DNA of 57,726 nucleotides from an uncultured Bacteroidales bacterium (GCA_905234695.1 CAJOHZ010000007.1:1-57726); one strand, 5' to 3'. Shown: positions 39,160 to 49,163, counted from the stretch's first letter. The notes: generated by a model not told the origin, from the letters alone. Made by a program: numbers and translations.

Positions 39160-40410
39160 TCACTTCTTTTTGTTTCTCTCATGACGCATCAGGTGGCTGG
39201 GCTCAAGGGCCATGCGGTCGGTCTCCAGCAACGAGGCGACACCCTCTTCCACGCGACGTTTCTCCTCGCAAGCCGGGCAGTGGCACTCCTCGTGATATTC
39301 ACGCGGTTCGGTGTAGGTGGTAATCACGCCTTCAAAGTTGCGCAGGATGACCTTGTCGGGGCTCTGCGAGATGACGTACTGGGGCATGACGGGCGTCTTG
39401 CCACCGCCGCCGGGGGCGTCGACCACGAAGGTGGGCACCGCATAGCCACTGGTATGGCCGCGAAGGTTCTCGATGATCTCGATACCCTTGCTGACAGGAG
39501 TACGGAAATGTTCGAGACCCATGCTCAGGTCGCACTGGTAGATATAATAGGGACGCACACGGTTGCGCACCAGTTCGTGCATCAGTTTCTTCATCACATG
39601 GACGCAGTCGTTCACGCCGCGCAGCAGCACGGTCTGGTTGCCCAAAGGAATACCTGCGTTGGCCAGCTTGGCTAATGCCGCCTCAGCCTCGGGAGTGAAC
39701 TCGTTGGGGTGGTTGAAGTGGGTGTTGAGCCAGATGGGATGGTATTTCTTCAGCATGTTCACCAGGTCGTCGGTGATACGTTGCGGACAGACCACGGGGG
39801 TACGGCTGCCGAGGCGCACAATCTCCACATGCGGGATGGCGCGCAGACGCTGGATGATGTACTCCAACTTGGCATCACTGACCATCAGGCAGTCGCCGCC
39901 GCTAAGCAGCACGTCACGCACCTGAGGGGTCTTCTCGATATAGGCCAGGCACTTCTCAATACGCTCGCTGGGACTCTCGTCGTCCTTCTGGCCGGCGAAA
40001 CGACGGCGGGTGCAGTGGCGGCAGTACATCGAGCACATATCGGTGATAAGGAAGAGCACACGGTCCGGGTAGCGGTGGGTCAATCCGGGAGCAGGAGAAT
40101 CCTCATCCTCATGCAGCGGGTCGTTGAGGTCGGCCGGGGCGATATTGCACTCCTCGCCGGCAGGGATGGCCTGACGACGGATGGGGTCGTAGGGGTCATT
40201 GGGGTCTATCAAACTCAGGTAGTATGGGGTGATGGCCATGCGGAACTTGGCCAGCGCCTTCTTGATGCCCTCGGCCTCCTCGGGGCCAAAGGTGAAATAC
40301 TTGCTCAGCTGTTCGTAGGTCTCAATGCGGTTCTTCACCTGCCATTTCCAGTCGTTCCACTCAGCATCGCTGACATTCGGAAAGAGTTCTTTTCTGCGGT
40401 TGACTTTCAT
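39160..40410 (-). CDS. kamA: L-lysine 2,3-aminomutase
   Basis: This radical-SAM and PLP enzyme turns L-lysine into beta-lysine, the first step of lysine fermentation. The 416-aa sequence has the cluster motif C126SMYC130RHC133, the PLP lysine K338 in PGGGGK, and C-terminal CHCPAC cysteines like those that bind zinc in the clostridial enzyme. The length matches the family. The other pathway enzyme in the window is kdd (42018-43091), separated by bcp and a CDF transporter. kamDE, kce and kal are not here. A good promoter lies at 40489-40518. Confidence 0.95.
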   Translation of the reverse strand: MKVNRRKELFPNVSDAEWNDWKWQVKNRIETYEQLSKYFTFGPEEAEGIKKALAKFRMAITPYYLSLIDPNDPYDPIRRQAIPAGEECNIAPADLNDPLHEDEDSPAPGLTHRYPDRVLFLITDMCSMYCRHCTRRRFAGQKDDESPSERIEKCLAYIEKTPQVRDVLLSGGDCLMVSDAKLEYIIQRLRAIPHVEIVRLGSRTPVVCPQRITDDLVNMLKKYHPIWLNTHFNHPNEFTPEAEAALAKLANAGIPLGNQTVLLRGVNDCVHVMKKLMHELVRNRVRPYYIYQCDLSMGLEHFRTPVSKGIEIIENLRGHTSGYAVPTFVVDAPGGGGKTPVMPQYVISQSPDKVILRNFEGVITTYTEPREYHEECHCPACEEKRRVEEGVASLLETDRMALEPSHLMRHERNKKK

Positions 40411-40488
40411 ACTTGTCTATATTTATTTTATTATTTATCAAGAGAATAAACACAATAATGGACACTCATGCCCACTATATTCACGCTG

Positions 40489-40518
40489 CAAAGATACATA
40501 ATTTGAGTGGAATAACAA
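40489..40518 (-). promoter_or_regulatory. kamA promoter (-7 TATCTTTG, -33 TTTG)
   Basis: TATCTTTG at 40496-40489 with TTTG at 40518-40515 gives an 18-nt spacing, the same as in the rRNA promoter. Transcription would start near 40482, leaving a leader of about 72 nt. Confidence 0.75.
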
Positions 40519-40531
40519 AATATTTTTACCA

Positions 40532-40975
40532 CTACAGAATCTGCGCTGTGTGATTTTTGGTGTCCACCTTGCCGATGGCATCGACAATGGTCCCCTGCTC
40601 GTCAATGACATAGGTGGTCCGCAGGGTACCCTCCGTCACCTTCCCGTACATCTTCTTCTCGCCCCACGCCTCGTAGGCTTTCAGTATCGAGAGATCGGTG
40701 TCGGCAATCAGATGAAACGGGAGCTCGTATTTTGCAATGAATTTCTTGTGGGAGGCCGCACTGTCACGGCTGACCCCCAGCACCTGATAGCCCAATGCAA
40801 GAAACCGCTCGTAGTTGTCGCGCAGGTCGCACGCCTCGGCCGTACACCCCGGTGTACTGTCCTTGGGGTAGAAATACAGCACCAGCTTCTTGCCGGCGAA
40901 ATCAGTAAGTTTCACGGGGTTTCCGTTCTCATCCATCCCTTCGAAATAGGGGGCTTTGGTTCCTTTCTGTAGCAT
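40532..40975 (-). CDS. bcp: thioredoxin-dependent peroxiredoxin, Bcp/PrxQ type
   Basis: This 147-aa thiol peroxidase reduces hydrogen peroxide and organic hydroperoxides in the cytoplasm. The peroxidatic Cys44 lies in PKDSTPGCTAEACDLRD, with a likely resolving Cys49 five residues on, as in the PrxQ subgroup. The end DTKNHTAQIL is family-typical. It is 18 nt downstream of the CDF transporter gene and probably shares its transcript. Confidence 0.93.
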   Translation of the reverse strand: MLQKGTKAPYFEGMDENGNPVKLTDFAGKKLVLYFYPKDSTPGCTAEACDLRDNYERFLALGYQVLGVSRDSAASHKKFIAKYELPFHLIADTDLSILKAYEAWGEKKMYGKVTEGTLRTTYVIDEQGTIVDAIGKVDTKNHTAQIL

Positions 40976-40993
40976 AATGGTTGTTTTGTGTTG

Positions 40994-41878
40994 TTACTTT
41001 ATCGGCTCCACATGAAGGGTGATATGGGTGGTGGCGCCGAAGCGTTCTTTCAAGGCCTGTTCAATCTCGCAAGTACGGTCATGGGCGGTTTCGAGGGGCA
41101 GATTCCCGTCCATGCGGATATGCAGTTCAATGGCATAGCGGCTGCCGATGCGACGCGTCCTCAGATGGTGCGGGTCGCACACATCGGGATAGGCTGTCAC
41201 GATGTCCAGTATCTCTTGCTCCACCGACTCGGGAAGCGATGCCTCCAGCAGTTCGTCAAGCCCCTGCTTCAGCAGTTTCCACGCCACACGGAGGATGAAT
41301 ACCGACACCACCAGACCCGCCAACGGGTCCAATACCGTCCAGCGGTTTCCCAACAGGATGGCTCCGCCGATACCCGCCAGCGTACCCAACGACGAAAGGA
41401 CGTCGCTGCGATGGTGCCACGCATTGGCCTCCACGGCAGGCGAGTTGAGTTTGCGGCCCCGCCGCACCGTGTATTGATAGACGGCCTCTTTCAACACCAC
41501 CGACACCACTGCAGCCCATAGCGCCAACATGCCGGGAGCCTCCAGCACGCCACCCTCTTTCCAATACAGCAACGACTCCACCGCCTTGTATCCAAGGCCC
41601 ACCGCTACCGCCGCCAGCGCAAAGCCGATAAAGGTGGTGGCCAGGGTCTCATACTTGCCGTGGCCATAGTCGTGGCCGCAGTCTTCGGGCTTGCCGCTGA
41701 TATGCACAAAAAGCAGCACCACAGCGTCCGTCAACAGGTCGGAGAGCGAATGCACCGCGTCGGCGGTCATCGCCGCGCTGTGCCCCACAATACCGGCCAC
41801 GAATTTGAACACCGTTAGCAGCACATTCGCCACGCTGCCCACCAGCGTCACCTTGAATATCTCCCGTTCTCGGTTCAT
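40994..41878 (-). CDS. cation diffusion facilitator (CDF) family metal transporter
   Basis: This 294-aa inner-membrane protein has about six membrane helices and a C-terminal cytoplasmic ferredoxin-like domain. The two metal-site helices are visible: DAVHSLSDLLTDA in helix 2 and WHHRSDVLSS in helix 5 (HxxxD pairs). CDF proteins export Zn, Fe, Mn or similar ions by proton antiport. The HxxxD/HxxxD form would suit zinc or iron, but selectivity is uncertain. It lies 139 nt downstream of kdd behind a strong stem-loop and just upstream of bcp. Confidence 0.92.
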   Translation of the reverse strand: MNREREIFKVTLVGSVANVLLTVFKFVAGIVGHSAAMTADAVHSLSDLLTDAVVLLFVHISGKPEDCGHDYGHGKYETLATTFIGFALAAVAVGLGYKAVESLLYWKEGGVLEAPGMLALWAAVVSVVLKEAVYQYTVRRGRKLNSPAVEANAWHHRSDVLSSLGTLAGIGGAILLGNRWTVLDPLAGLVVSVFILRVAWKLLKQGLDELLEASLPESVEQEILDIVTAYPDVCDPHHLRTRRIGSRYAIELHIRMDGNLPLETAHDRTCEIEQALKERFGATTHITLHVEPIK

Positions 41879-41937
41879 GCCCTCAATAGCGTCAGAAAAC
41901 GACTTTTCTCTTTGTATACAAATCGGTCACATTATGA

Positions 41938-41970
41938 AATCTGCGGGAGGGTTTCCCCTACCCGCAGATT
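41938..41970 (-). terminator. stem-loop terminator after kdd
   Basis: There is a perfect 10-bp stem, AATCTGCGGG (41938-41947) with CCCGCAGATT (41961-41970), with a further GGG/CCC pairing inside the loop. It lies between kdd and the CDF gene. The following T-tract is short, so it could be an attenuator. Confidence 0.6.
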
Positions 41971-42017
41971 ATAATGACAACCGCAGCGGCCATAAAGTAC
42001 CGCCGGCGGTTCGCCGG

Positions 42018-43091
42018 TTAAGCGTAGAGTTCTTCGAAGATCTTGCGGAGCTTCGGGCTCTCGCGGAGTTCCTGAAGGGTGAACTCGGCGTGGCCTTTGG
42101 TATAGCCGTTGCCCATAATCATGTTCACGTCACTGCCGATACCTTCAGCACCGAGGCTGGCCTTGGTGAAGCTGGTGGCCATGCTGAAGAAGTAGACGAT
42201 ACCGTCATCCTTCGTGCAGAGCACGGCGGTCATCTCCTGGTCGGGGACGTTGACGCAGTTGATGGTCACATCGGCCATCTTGCCGTTGGTCAGTTTCTCC
42301 ACCAGTTCGTACACCTGGACGGGAGTCATGCCGGCGGCACTCTCCACGATGTCGCAGAAGCCGAGGTCCTTGATACGCTGGGTGCTCTTGGGGCTGTTGG
42401 CGATGCCGATGACCTTGCCGGTCACACCGACGCGCTTCTTGGCCTCGTAGGCGCAGAGCATACCGCTCTTGCCACCGGCACCGAGGATAACGACGGTCTG
42501 GCCATACTGGCAGAGCTTGGCCGTCTGGGCGGGAGCGCCGGCCACGTCGAGGGCGCTCAGGGCGAGCTTCTCGGGCATGTCATTGGGAATCTTGGCATAG
42601 ATACCGCTCTCGAAGAGGATGGCCTTGCCCTTGATGTCAACCTGGTCGACATCGGGACGGATGGCGAGAATCTCATCGATGCGGAGGGGAGTCAGCGAGA
42701 GGCTGACGAGGGTAGCAATGCGGTCGCCCTCTTTGAGGTCGATTTTGCCCTTCAGGGCGTCACCAATCTTCTCGACCTTGCCGAGCAGCATACCACCCGA
42801 GCCGGTACGGCGGTTGCGGTGCTTGCCCTGCAACTCCACGTTGAGGAACATCTCCTTCTTGATTTCCTCCATGACGCGCTCTTCCGAAGCGCCGGCGCCG
42901 GCCTGCTGTTTGGCATAGTTGTGGATGTCGGTGAACGATGCGGAGTCGACGTTCAGGGTCTGGACATCGATAAGGATTTCGTTGTCATAAAGAACATCCA
43001 TGTTATTATCCAATTTGTTCGCGGGCTGGGGCAGGACACCCTTGGGCTCGATGACACGGTGCGTGCCGTACTTGTTACCTTTTGGTTGCAT
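42018..43091 (-). CDS. kdd: L-erythro-3,5-diaminohexanoate dehydrogenase
   Basis: Kdd oxidatively deaminates 3,5-diaminohexanoate to 3-keto-5-aminohexanoate with NAD, a middle step of lysine fermentation. The 357-aa protein resembles the characterised fusobacterial and clostridial enzymes (GTHRVIEPKGVLPQPANKLDN start, given in part here: RVIEPKGVLPQPA). A zinc-free alcohol-dehydrogenase-like core and a nucleotide-binding GAGGKSGML (VVILGAGGKSG) are visible. Its presence near kamA supports a working lysine route. It has its own promoter at 43157-43187. Confidence 0.92.
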   Translation of the reverse strand: MQPKGNKYGTHRVIEPKGVLPQPANKLDNNMDVLYDNEILIDVQTLNVDSASFTDIHNYAKQQAGAGASEERVMEEIKKEMFLNVELQGKHRNRRTGSGGMLLGKVEKIGDALKGKIDLKEGDRIATLVSLSLTPLRIDEILAIRPDVDQVDIKGKAILFESGIYAKIPNDMPEKLALSALDVAGAPAQTAKLCQYGQTVVILGAGGKSGMLCAYEAKKRVGVTGKVIGIANSPKSTQRIKDLGFCDIVESAAGMTPVQVYELVEKLTNGKMADVTINCVNVPDQEMTAVLCTKDDGIVYFFSMATSFTKASLGAEGIGSDVNMIMGNGYTKGHAEFTLQELRESPKLRKIFEELYA

Positions 43092-43156
43092 AATTGTTGG
43101 GGTATTTAATTGAAGATTAATATTATATTTTCAAAGGAGTTCCCTTTCAAAACGTA

Positions 43157-43187
43157 CAAAAATACAAAATAATTCTGAAATAACAAG
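43157..43187 (-). promoter_or_regulatory. kdd promoter (-7 TATTTTTG, -33 TTG)
   Basis: TATTTTTG at 43164-43157, with CTTG at 43187-43184, gives a 19-nt gap. The start codon is 65 nt downstream. Confidence 0.65.
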
Positions 43188-43250
43188 AAAAAACGCCACA
43201 ACCACAAAGAAAAAAAGCATTCCCTTGTGCGGAAATAGTGCAATAGTAAT

Positions 43251-43287
43251 AGATGGGATAGATAATTCTGTATTGTCTATCCCATCT
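43251..43287 (-). terminator. stem-loop terminator after the alpha-2-macroglobulin gene
   Basis: A perfect 12-bp stem, AGATGGGATAGA (43251-43262) with TCTATCCCATCT (43276-43287), has a 13-nt loop and lies 17 nt past the stop codon. No long T-run follows, as is common for terminators in this phylum. Confidence 0.65.
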
Positions 43288-43303
43288 CTCGAATTTATCA
43301 TTT

Positions 43304-46300
43304 CTATTTCACCATTATCCTGCTGCCGGGAGAGGTGGCACGAAACTCAGGGGCATAGAGACACTGCAACACGGAGGGGGCAAGGGTGAAGGTGCCGGGG
43401 TTGGTGACGTAGTAGTCGGCATCGATGGTGTATTTGCCTTTCTCCAAGCGGTCGATGTAGATGGCTTCGTGACTGTTGTTGACCGCCACGTAGTAGTGGA
43501 GGCCGCCCCACACCCAGCCCGACGTGGTGGTGACAGGCTCAAGGCAGGCGGCACGGAAGGCTTTCATCTCGACATACTCTAGGTTGCGGTCACAACTGAC
43601 TTGCAGGCGCACTCGGAGGCGGTCACCGACGGCTATGCCAGTGCCGGCTTTCAGTTCCGTTAGCGAGCCGTCGGCATTGATACGGTAGAGTTGCCGCGTG
43701 ATGGTGATGCCTGTCTCAGAGGCGGGCACCTTGTCCATCTGCTCGGTGTACTGGTAGTAGAGTGCCCCCCATGAGATGCCCTTGTTGGGACGCACGAGGG
43801 TTGCCGAAACGGTGCGGTCCTTGCTCAATGCCGCAAGGCTGTCGCCACGGTAAGTGTGCCGCATATAGCCTGCAGAGCCGTCAGCTGCAGCCACTCGCAG
43901 GGTATCTTCCAAGGCTTTTCCGCGCACAACGACAGCATCTTCCATTTTAGTATTTAGTCGATAACCTTTACCATCCACGGGCATCAGCGACTGGACGGCA
44001 CGGAGCGTGGCAATGTCGGAGCTCCAACGGGTGGTCTGTTTCTGCTTGAGCAGCCACTGCTGCATCTGTGCGACAGAGTGGGTGTCGGCAGGCAGCACCT
44101 CGCGGAAGGTCTCGATGAGCAATGCCTGTGTCTCCACGGGGCGTTGATAGTAGAAATAGCCCGCTTTGTTGTCGCGCCAATACATGCCCATCTCATCGCT
44201 ATAGAGTGCCTTCTGCTTGATGCGCTCTACCATTTCTTTTGCCAGTTTGGTGTCGCCATGGCGGTGGAAGACGAGGGCAAGCAGCGCCTGGTCGTAGAGC
44301 GACGTATAAGCGCTGTAACGTTGCTTGGCGTTGCCATAGAAGTAGTCGAACGCCTTCTGATGGTCTGCAGTGAGCTTCTTGTCTGGATAATAGCTCCGCG
44401 TATAGAGGTAATCGAGCATAATGGGCTTGCACTGGCTGTTGGGGTGCTTCTGCAAATGCTTCATCCAATCGAGGTAATCCTTATACGCCTCCTTGTCAAC
44501 GTATGCCAGTGCACGGTTCTTTATCCTTGACGGTGCATCTTGCATATTGCCAAGTCCTTTCAGTATATATTGTGTCACATAGGTGCTGCTGTAGCGTCCG
44601 TCGGGCATCCACGACCAGCCACCATCGCCACGCTGTGCCTTCTGCAACTTGTCGACAGCCAAGGCGCACTGCAGCTGCAGCGCCTCGGGGTCATAGAAAT
44701 GGGCTATGTTCTTCAGCCGTTCCACCTCTGAGGTGCCCGACCGCAGCCACGGCGTCTCGTCGAGGAGGGTCTGCTTGATGTCGGCGTTGCGGAAGAGGGG
44801 GCTCTCCTCCTCGGTGGCGTTGTCGGCGCAATGCTTCAACTCGGGGTACTGGTCGGCAATAGCCTTTCCCAACGTATTGACATAATAGCTGTTGAAGAGG
44901 TATATATTCGACGGATTGCTGCATTCGCTCATAAAGGGCAGAGACTGGATGGCGAGCCAGATTGGGTTGGCGGTGTACTCGACGGTGAAACTGACGGGCT
45001 GTGCCGTCGTGGAAGCGGGAATGCTCATAGAGTATTGCTTGGTTCCCTTGCCGTTCATGTACATGCTCACCGATTGAGTGACCGCCTGCCGGTTGGTGAG
45101 CAAAGGCAGGGGCCCTTGCTCGCCGTCGCTATGGTGTGTGGCCGTGGCAACATACTTATAGGTCGCCACTGTGCCGCCTACAGGGACGGTGACAGGGAAC
45201 AGCACCGGCACCGTGCCGCGGGCAGGAACCGACACTGTCTGCTTTCCCTCGCTGAGAGCCTTACCATCGGGCATCGTGAACGAGAAATCGACCGTCACGG
45301 CCATATCACTGTCGGTGAGATTCATCACCTTTGCCATCAGGGTGGCGGTGTCGCCCTCGCGCAGGAATCGTGGCATATTGGGCTGAATCATCAACTCCTT
45401 GCGGGTAATAAGTTGGCGTTCCAGTTGTCCGGCGGCCAACTCCTGTGTCCATGCCAGTCCTTTCACATTCCATTGTGACAGCAGGTCGGGCACAGTGAAA
45501 CTGTAATTCACCGTGCCGTTCTTGTCGGTACGCAGGGTGGGCTCGAAGAATGCCAGTGTGCTGAGGTTGGTGCGAACATAAGGCTTCTCCCCTCCATCGA
45601 CCTTGCCGGACGATTCCTCCTCAACAGCTTCACGAGGCATTGCCGCATCGTCCTCTACAACGACAAGGTCGGTGTTAACCGCCACCTCATTTTCGAGTTC
45701 TACCGTTTCGTAATTCTTGGCTGCGGCACGCTTGCGCATATTGCCAGACATAGTCACCATGCCACCTTCGCCACGGGCGGTGCCACCATCGCTGTATATA
45801 CCTATACCGCCCACCGAAGCCACTATTCCTTTGGGGCCTGACCTATTCCAACGCCAACCACGATGGTTGAGGGCGGAGAAAGTCCAGCCGCCCGGCTCCT
45901 TGCCTTCATATCTAAAAATTTTCCCATCTATAAGCAGGTCGTTGTAGTTACGATAATCCCACGGGATGTCGAACTTCAAGCCCGGTGCCGTATGGGTCTC
46001 GTTATTCAGCCATGGGAACCACGCAAACGAGTGGCCACCATAGTTGTCTAGCGAAGCATCGTACATGCCCAGCAGCAGGGCTGCCAGGGGGATGGGGCCG
46101 TCGTCCTCATGCTTGGGTGACACCTTGATGGTCCATTGCTCCTTCTCGCCCGGCGTGAGCTTATCGCGGAACGTCACTATCTGCACATCCAATTTCTTAT
46201 GTTCAAACGGCACTGCCACATGGTAATTCTTCCCGCTGGAGCGACCCTCTTTCACGGCGCACAGGCTGATGTCGAAGCCACCCAGCATCGCCTCGCTCAC

Positions 46301-49150
46301 AGGGACGCGGATAGTGATGATTCCGTTGTCGACCCGCAACAGGCGACGGTCCAACCTCCTATCGCCACACATCAGTTCGTACGCCACCTGCACATTCTTA
46401 TGCCGCGAACCCAAGCGCAGCACCACGGTGTCCCCTACCCTGACTTCGGTGGTGTTGATGTCCGACCATAGCAAATCCATGCAGTGCACACGGCTGCTCG
46501 TGCGTGGAGTATACACCACCACGGACTCGTCGCTCACCTGCTGTCCAGCCAACCCGTCCAAGGCGATACGCACACGGTAGACCCCCGCTTCCAACACGGG
46601 CAGCGGTACCTTGTTGCTGTTCAATCCCTCGCACTTCAGGCGCGTGTCGTACACCCGCTTCTCCACAGGCCAGTTCAACATATTCTCTTCGTCGCAGGTA
46701 TAAGGTGTCAGTGGGAACCGTTTGCGGAATTCCTCCTTGCTTATCGTGTGGCGCACGCCGGGTCGCATATTCTCGTACGACAGCCACGGGCTTTCGGGCT
46801 CCCTCAATCGCTCAATAGTAAGTGTTACATTTCCTTTCAAAGGCGTTCCGTTCAAGTCGCAATACCTATATTCCACACTATTCAACTCCGAGACCTGTTC
46901 TGGCAGCGAGACGGTGATATAGCTGTTCTCATATCCGACATTCAGTTTATGACTCTGGCTGTGCGTCTCGCCATTGATATCGGTCACATCCACACGCACC
47001 ATGTATGAGAAACAGGGTTTGGTGGAGAGTTCTATGTTGCTGTCGGGCTCTGCCACAAAGGCAATACGGAAATGTCCTTCGGCATCGGTGGTCAGCGAAT
47101 CTGACACCAGCGTGACCGCTTCCGAGACAGGCATATCCCAATACCACCTACGCCACCATGGGTGTATCCGGGAACGGGTGACGGAGTAGACCACCTTTGC
47201 CCCATTGACAGGCACCTGTGTGTATGAGGCTGCCATCCCTTCCACCACAAGGCTGTCGCCCAAGGCGGGAGCAACCGAGTGGCCCTCAGCATCCTTGCGG
47301 TCCACCCCGTTCAAGGTGACGGTGAACTTAGGCTGCTTGTAGGCCTCCACGGGAAACCATACACTGCATACAGGCTTTCCATTAACATTCGGTCTGGTAG
47401 AATAGGCCATCAAATGGAACTGTCCTGGCAACGCATGGGCGGGGATGACAAACGTGCCATGCAGGCTACCGTATGCGTCGGTGACACCAAACAGGGTGTC
47501 AATTGTCTTATAGTTGACATCTATCAGGTCCACCCTCACACTGTCGCCCACAACGGCACGGCCGTCGCGGTTATTCACCACTTTGCCTTCCACCAGAATA
47601 AATTGCAGGGTATCGCCCGGTCGGTACACAGGCCTGTCGAGGAATATCTGATTGACAAACAGACTCGTATCTCGACTGTTTGACCATAAATTTTGCTCCG
47701 CCGTCACATCCAAACCTTTATAGCGTGTCAGCAGGCGGTATTCATATCCATAATAGTCCTGCTTGCCCCGCTTCACAAAGGCAGAGAAGAATCCCTTCGC
47801 GTCGGTCGTCGCGGTGGCAACGGTGGTATACTTTTCGTCATAGTAATTTTTACTCCGCTGCACCTGCACCTGCTGCCGTGCTATGGGCTCGCCCGTCACA
47901 TAATCTACCACATAGCCGGATATGCTGTCCTGCACCGACGACATCAGCACAAAGGCCGCCGCCGACACTGTGAAACCATGCACACAGAAGCCGTGTCCTG
48001 TAAAATCCATGGTGGGCGACACTATCAGCATGTAGTGTCCCGGTAACAATTGTGGGATATAGCCATAGTGGCTATAGTATTTGTAGTCCTTCGGCAGCGT
48101 GAACGTCTGCGACCACGATTTAATCACCTTCTCATTCATGAGCCTTGTCCTGATCTTTGCATCGCTCTCATAACAGTTCTTATACCATTCGGGATAGGCT
48201 ATCACACGATAGTAGAGATTCTCCACATTGCGTGTATTTAGGCTCATCAATATGTCGCGTCCGGCAGGCGACACCGAGGCGATTTCCGTCTGTATCCTCA
48301 CCATCTGTATCTCGCGCTTATGGTTGGCGCAGTCCGCGCCTCCTTGACTCTTGGGCCAGCGGTCTATGGCACTGTCGCAATAGACCAATGCACCCACATA
48401 GTCGCTGTCCAGCTCGCTATATCTTGCCAAATCGTCATAGAGCAGAGCCAGCTGGTCGTTGCCTGTCCAGCGGTAGCGGTTCAGACACTCTTGCGTCAGC
48501 CGTTTGCGGTAGGCGGTGGTTTTGTTCGGCTGGTCGGTGAGGTAATCCAGCAGCTGCAGCTCATTATACAGCAACAGGTTGACGTTCTCTTTCGAGGGCC
48601 TGCTCCTGTACCACTCCGTCAACTGCCTTTGCAACTCAATCTTCCGCTGCAGAGGCACGTTCAATATCGCCAACTGCATCACCAGGTCGTACATTGTCGG
48701 TGTGGTATTGAACTTCACCTCCTTTGGTTCTGTGCAAAACGATGCAATCTGCGTGTTAGGTACTTCGCGCAAGCTCAACGTATCCATCAATGCCGAATCC
48801 ACCTTGCCCAAGAACAGATAGCACAGACAGCGGTCAACGGGCGTAAGGTGCGGCAATATGGCACGGAAGCGAGCCATCGACGAGTCAACGACATCCTCCT
48901 GATACTGCATCGCAGCACGCTCCATATACCACGTGCTGGTGAGCAGACAGCGCGACAACGCCTCATCATCACCCTTTTTCTTCACCTGACCCAAAGCCCA
49001 TGTGCGCAGGCTGTCGGCAGCCTGGTATGCCGTGGTATAATGCTGCTGATATAACGATTTCTCAATACGGTCATACGTCCGTTGGGGATTCTGCGACGCC
49101 GCACTCAACGCGATTAGGAGTGCCATTGTGAAAACGACCTGTTTTTTCAT
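43304..49150 (-). CDS. alpha-2-macroglobulin family protein (thioester motif absent)
   Basis: This 1,948-aa secreted or envelope protein has a signal peptide (FTMALLIALSAASQ). An N-terminal alpha-helical region is followed by macroglobulin (MG) beta domains (DYVTGEPIARQQVQV, IFLDRPVYRPGDTLQF for MG2), the A2M domain (LSTLAFFEPTLRTDKNG, about 1195) and a C-terminal alpha/alpha-toroid (VDKLQKAQRGDGGWSWMPDG). Bacterial relatives trap attacking proteases through a reactive CxEQ thioester. Here the equivalent site reads SEC1410SNP, so the thioester cannot form and trapping would have to be non-covalent. An acidic insert (about 1123-1195, AVNTDLVVVEDDAAMP) may be the bait region. No pbpC neighbour is present. 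Confidence 0.9.
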   Translation of the reverse strand: MKKQVVFTMALLIALSAASQNPQRTYDRIEKSLYQQHYTTAYQAADSLRTWALGQVKKKGDDEALSRCLLTSTWYMERAAMQYQEDVVDSSMARFRAILPHLTPVDRCLCYLFLGKVDSALMDTLSLREVPNTQIASFCTEPKEVKFNTTPTMYDLVMQLAILNVPLQRKIELQRQLTEWYRSRPSKENVNLLLYNELQLLDYLTDQPNKTTAYRKRLTQECLNRYRWTGNDQLALLYDDLARYSELDSDYVGALVYCDSAIDRWPKSQGGADCANHKREIQMVRIQTEIASVSPAGRDILMSLNTRNVENLYYRVIAYPEWYKNCYESDAKIRTRLMNEKVIKSWSQTFTLPKDYKYYSHYGYIPQLLPGHYMLIVSPTMDFTGHGFCVHGFTVSAAAFVLMSSVQDSISGYVVDYVTGEPIARQQVQVQRSKNYYDEKYTTVATATTDAKGFFSAFVKRGKQDYYGYEYRLLTRYKGLDVTAEQNLWSNSRDTSLFVNQIFLDRPVYRPGDTLQFILVEGKVVNNRDGRAVVGDSVRVDLIDVNYKTIDTLFGVTDAYGSLHGTFVIPAHALPGQFHLMAYSTRPNVNGKPVCSVWFPVEAYKQPKFTVTLNGVDRKDAEGHSVAPALGDSLVVEGMAASYTQVPVNGAKVVYSVTRSRIHPWWRRWYWDMPVSEAVTLVSDSLTTDAEGHFRIAFVAEPDSNIELSTKPCFSYMVRVDVTDINGETHSQSHKLNVGYENSYITVSLPEQVSELNSVEYRYCDLNGTPLKGNVTLTIERLREPESPWLSYENMRPGVRHTISKEEFRKRFPLTPYTCDEENMLNWPVEKRVYDTRLKCEGLNSNKVPLPVLEAGVYRVRIALDGLAGQQVSDESVVVYTPRTSSRVHCMDLLWSDINTTEVRVGDTVVLRLGSRHKNVQVAYELMCGDRRLDRRLLRVDNGIITIRVPVSEAMLGGFDISLCAVKEGRSSGKNYHVAVPFEHKKLDVQIVTFRDKLTPGEKEQWTIKVSPKHEDDGPIPLAALLLGMYDASLDNYGGHSFAWFPWLNNETHTAPGLKFDIPWDYRNYNDLLIDGKIFRYEGKEPGGWTFSALNHRGWRWNRSGPKGIVASVGGIGIYSDGGTARGEGGMVTMSGNMRKRAAAKNYETVELENEVAVNTDLVVVEDDAAMPREAVEEESSGKVDGGEKPYVRTNLSTLAFFEPTLRTDKNGTVNYSFTVPDLLSQWNVKGLAWTQELAAGQLERQLITRKELMIQPNMPRFLREGDTATLMAKVMNLTDSDMAVTVDFSFTMPDGKALSEGKQTVSVPARGTVPVLFPVTVPVGGTVATYKYVATATHHSDGEQGPLPLLTNRQAVTQSVSMYMNGKGTKQYSMSIPASTTAQPVSFTVEYTANPIWLAIQSLPFMSECSNPSNIYLFNSYYVNTLGKAIADQYPELKHCADNATEEESPLFRNADIKQTLLDETPWLRSGTSEVERLKNIAHFYDPEALQLQCALAVDKLQKAQRGDGGWSWMPDGRYSSTYVTQYILKGLGNMQDAPSRIKNRALAYVDKEAYKDYLDWMKHLQKHPNSQCKPIMLDYLYTRSYYPDKKLTADHQKAFDYFYGNAKQRYSAYTSLYDQALLALVFHRHGDTKLAKEMVERIKQKALYSDEMGMYWRDNKAGYFYYQRPVETQALLIETFREVLPADTHSVAQMQQWLLKQKQTTRWSSDIATLRAVQSLMPVDGKGYRLNTKMEDAVVVRGKALEDTLRVAAADGSAGYMRHTYRGDSLAALSKDRTVSATLVRPNKGISWGALYYQYTEQMDKVPASETGITITRQLYRINADGSLTELKAGTGIAVGDRLRVRLQVSCDRNLEYVEMKAFRAACLEPVTTTSGWVWGGLHYYVAVNNSHEAIYIDRLEKGKYTIDADYYVTNPGTFTLAPSVLQCLYAPEFRATSPGSRIMVK

Positions 49151-49163
49151 ATCGCTGTGATTA

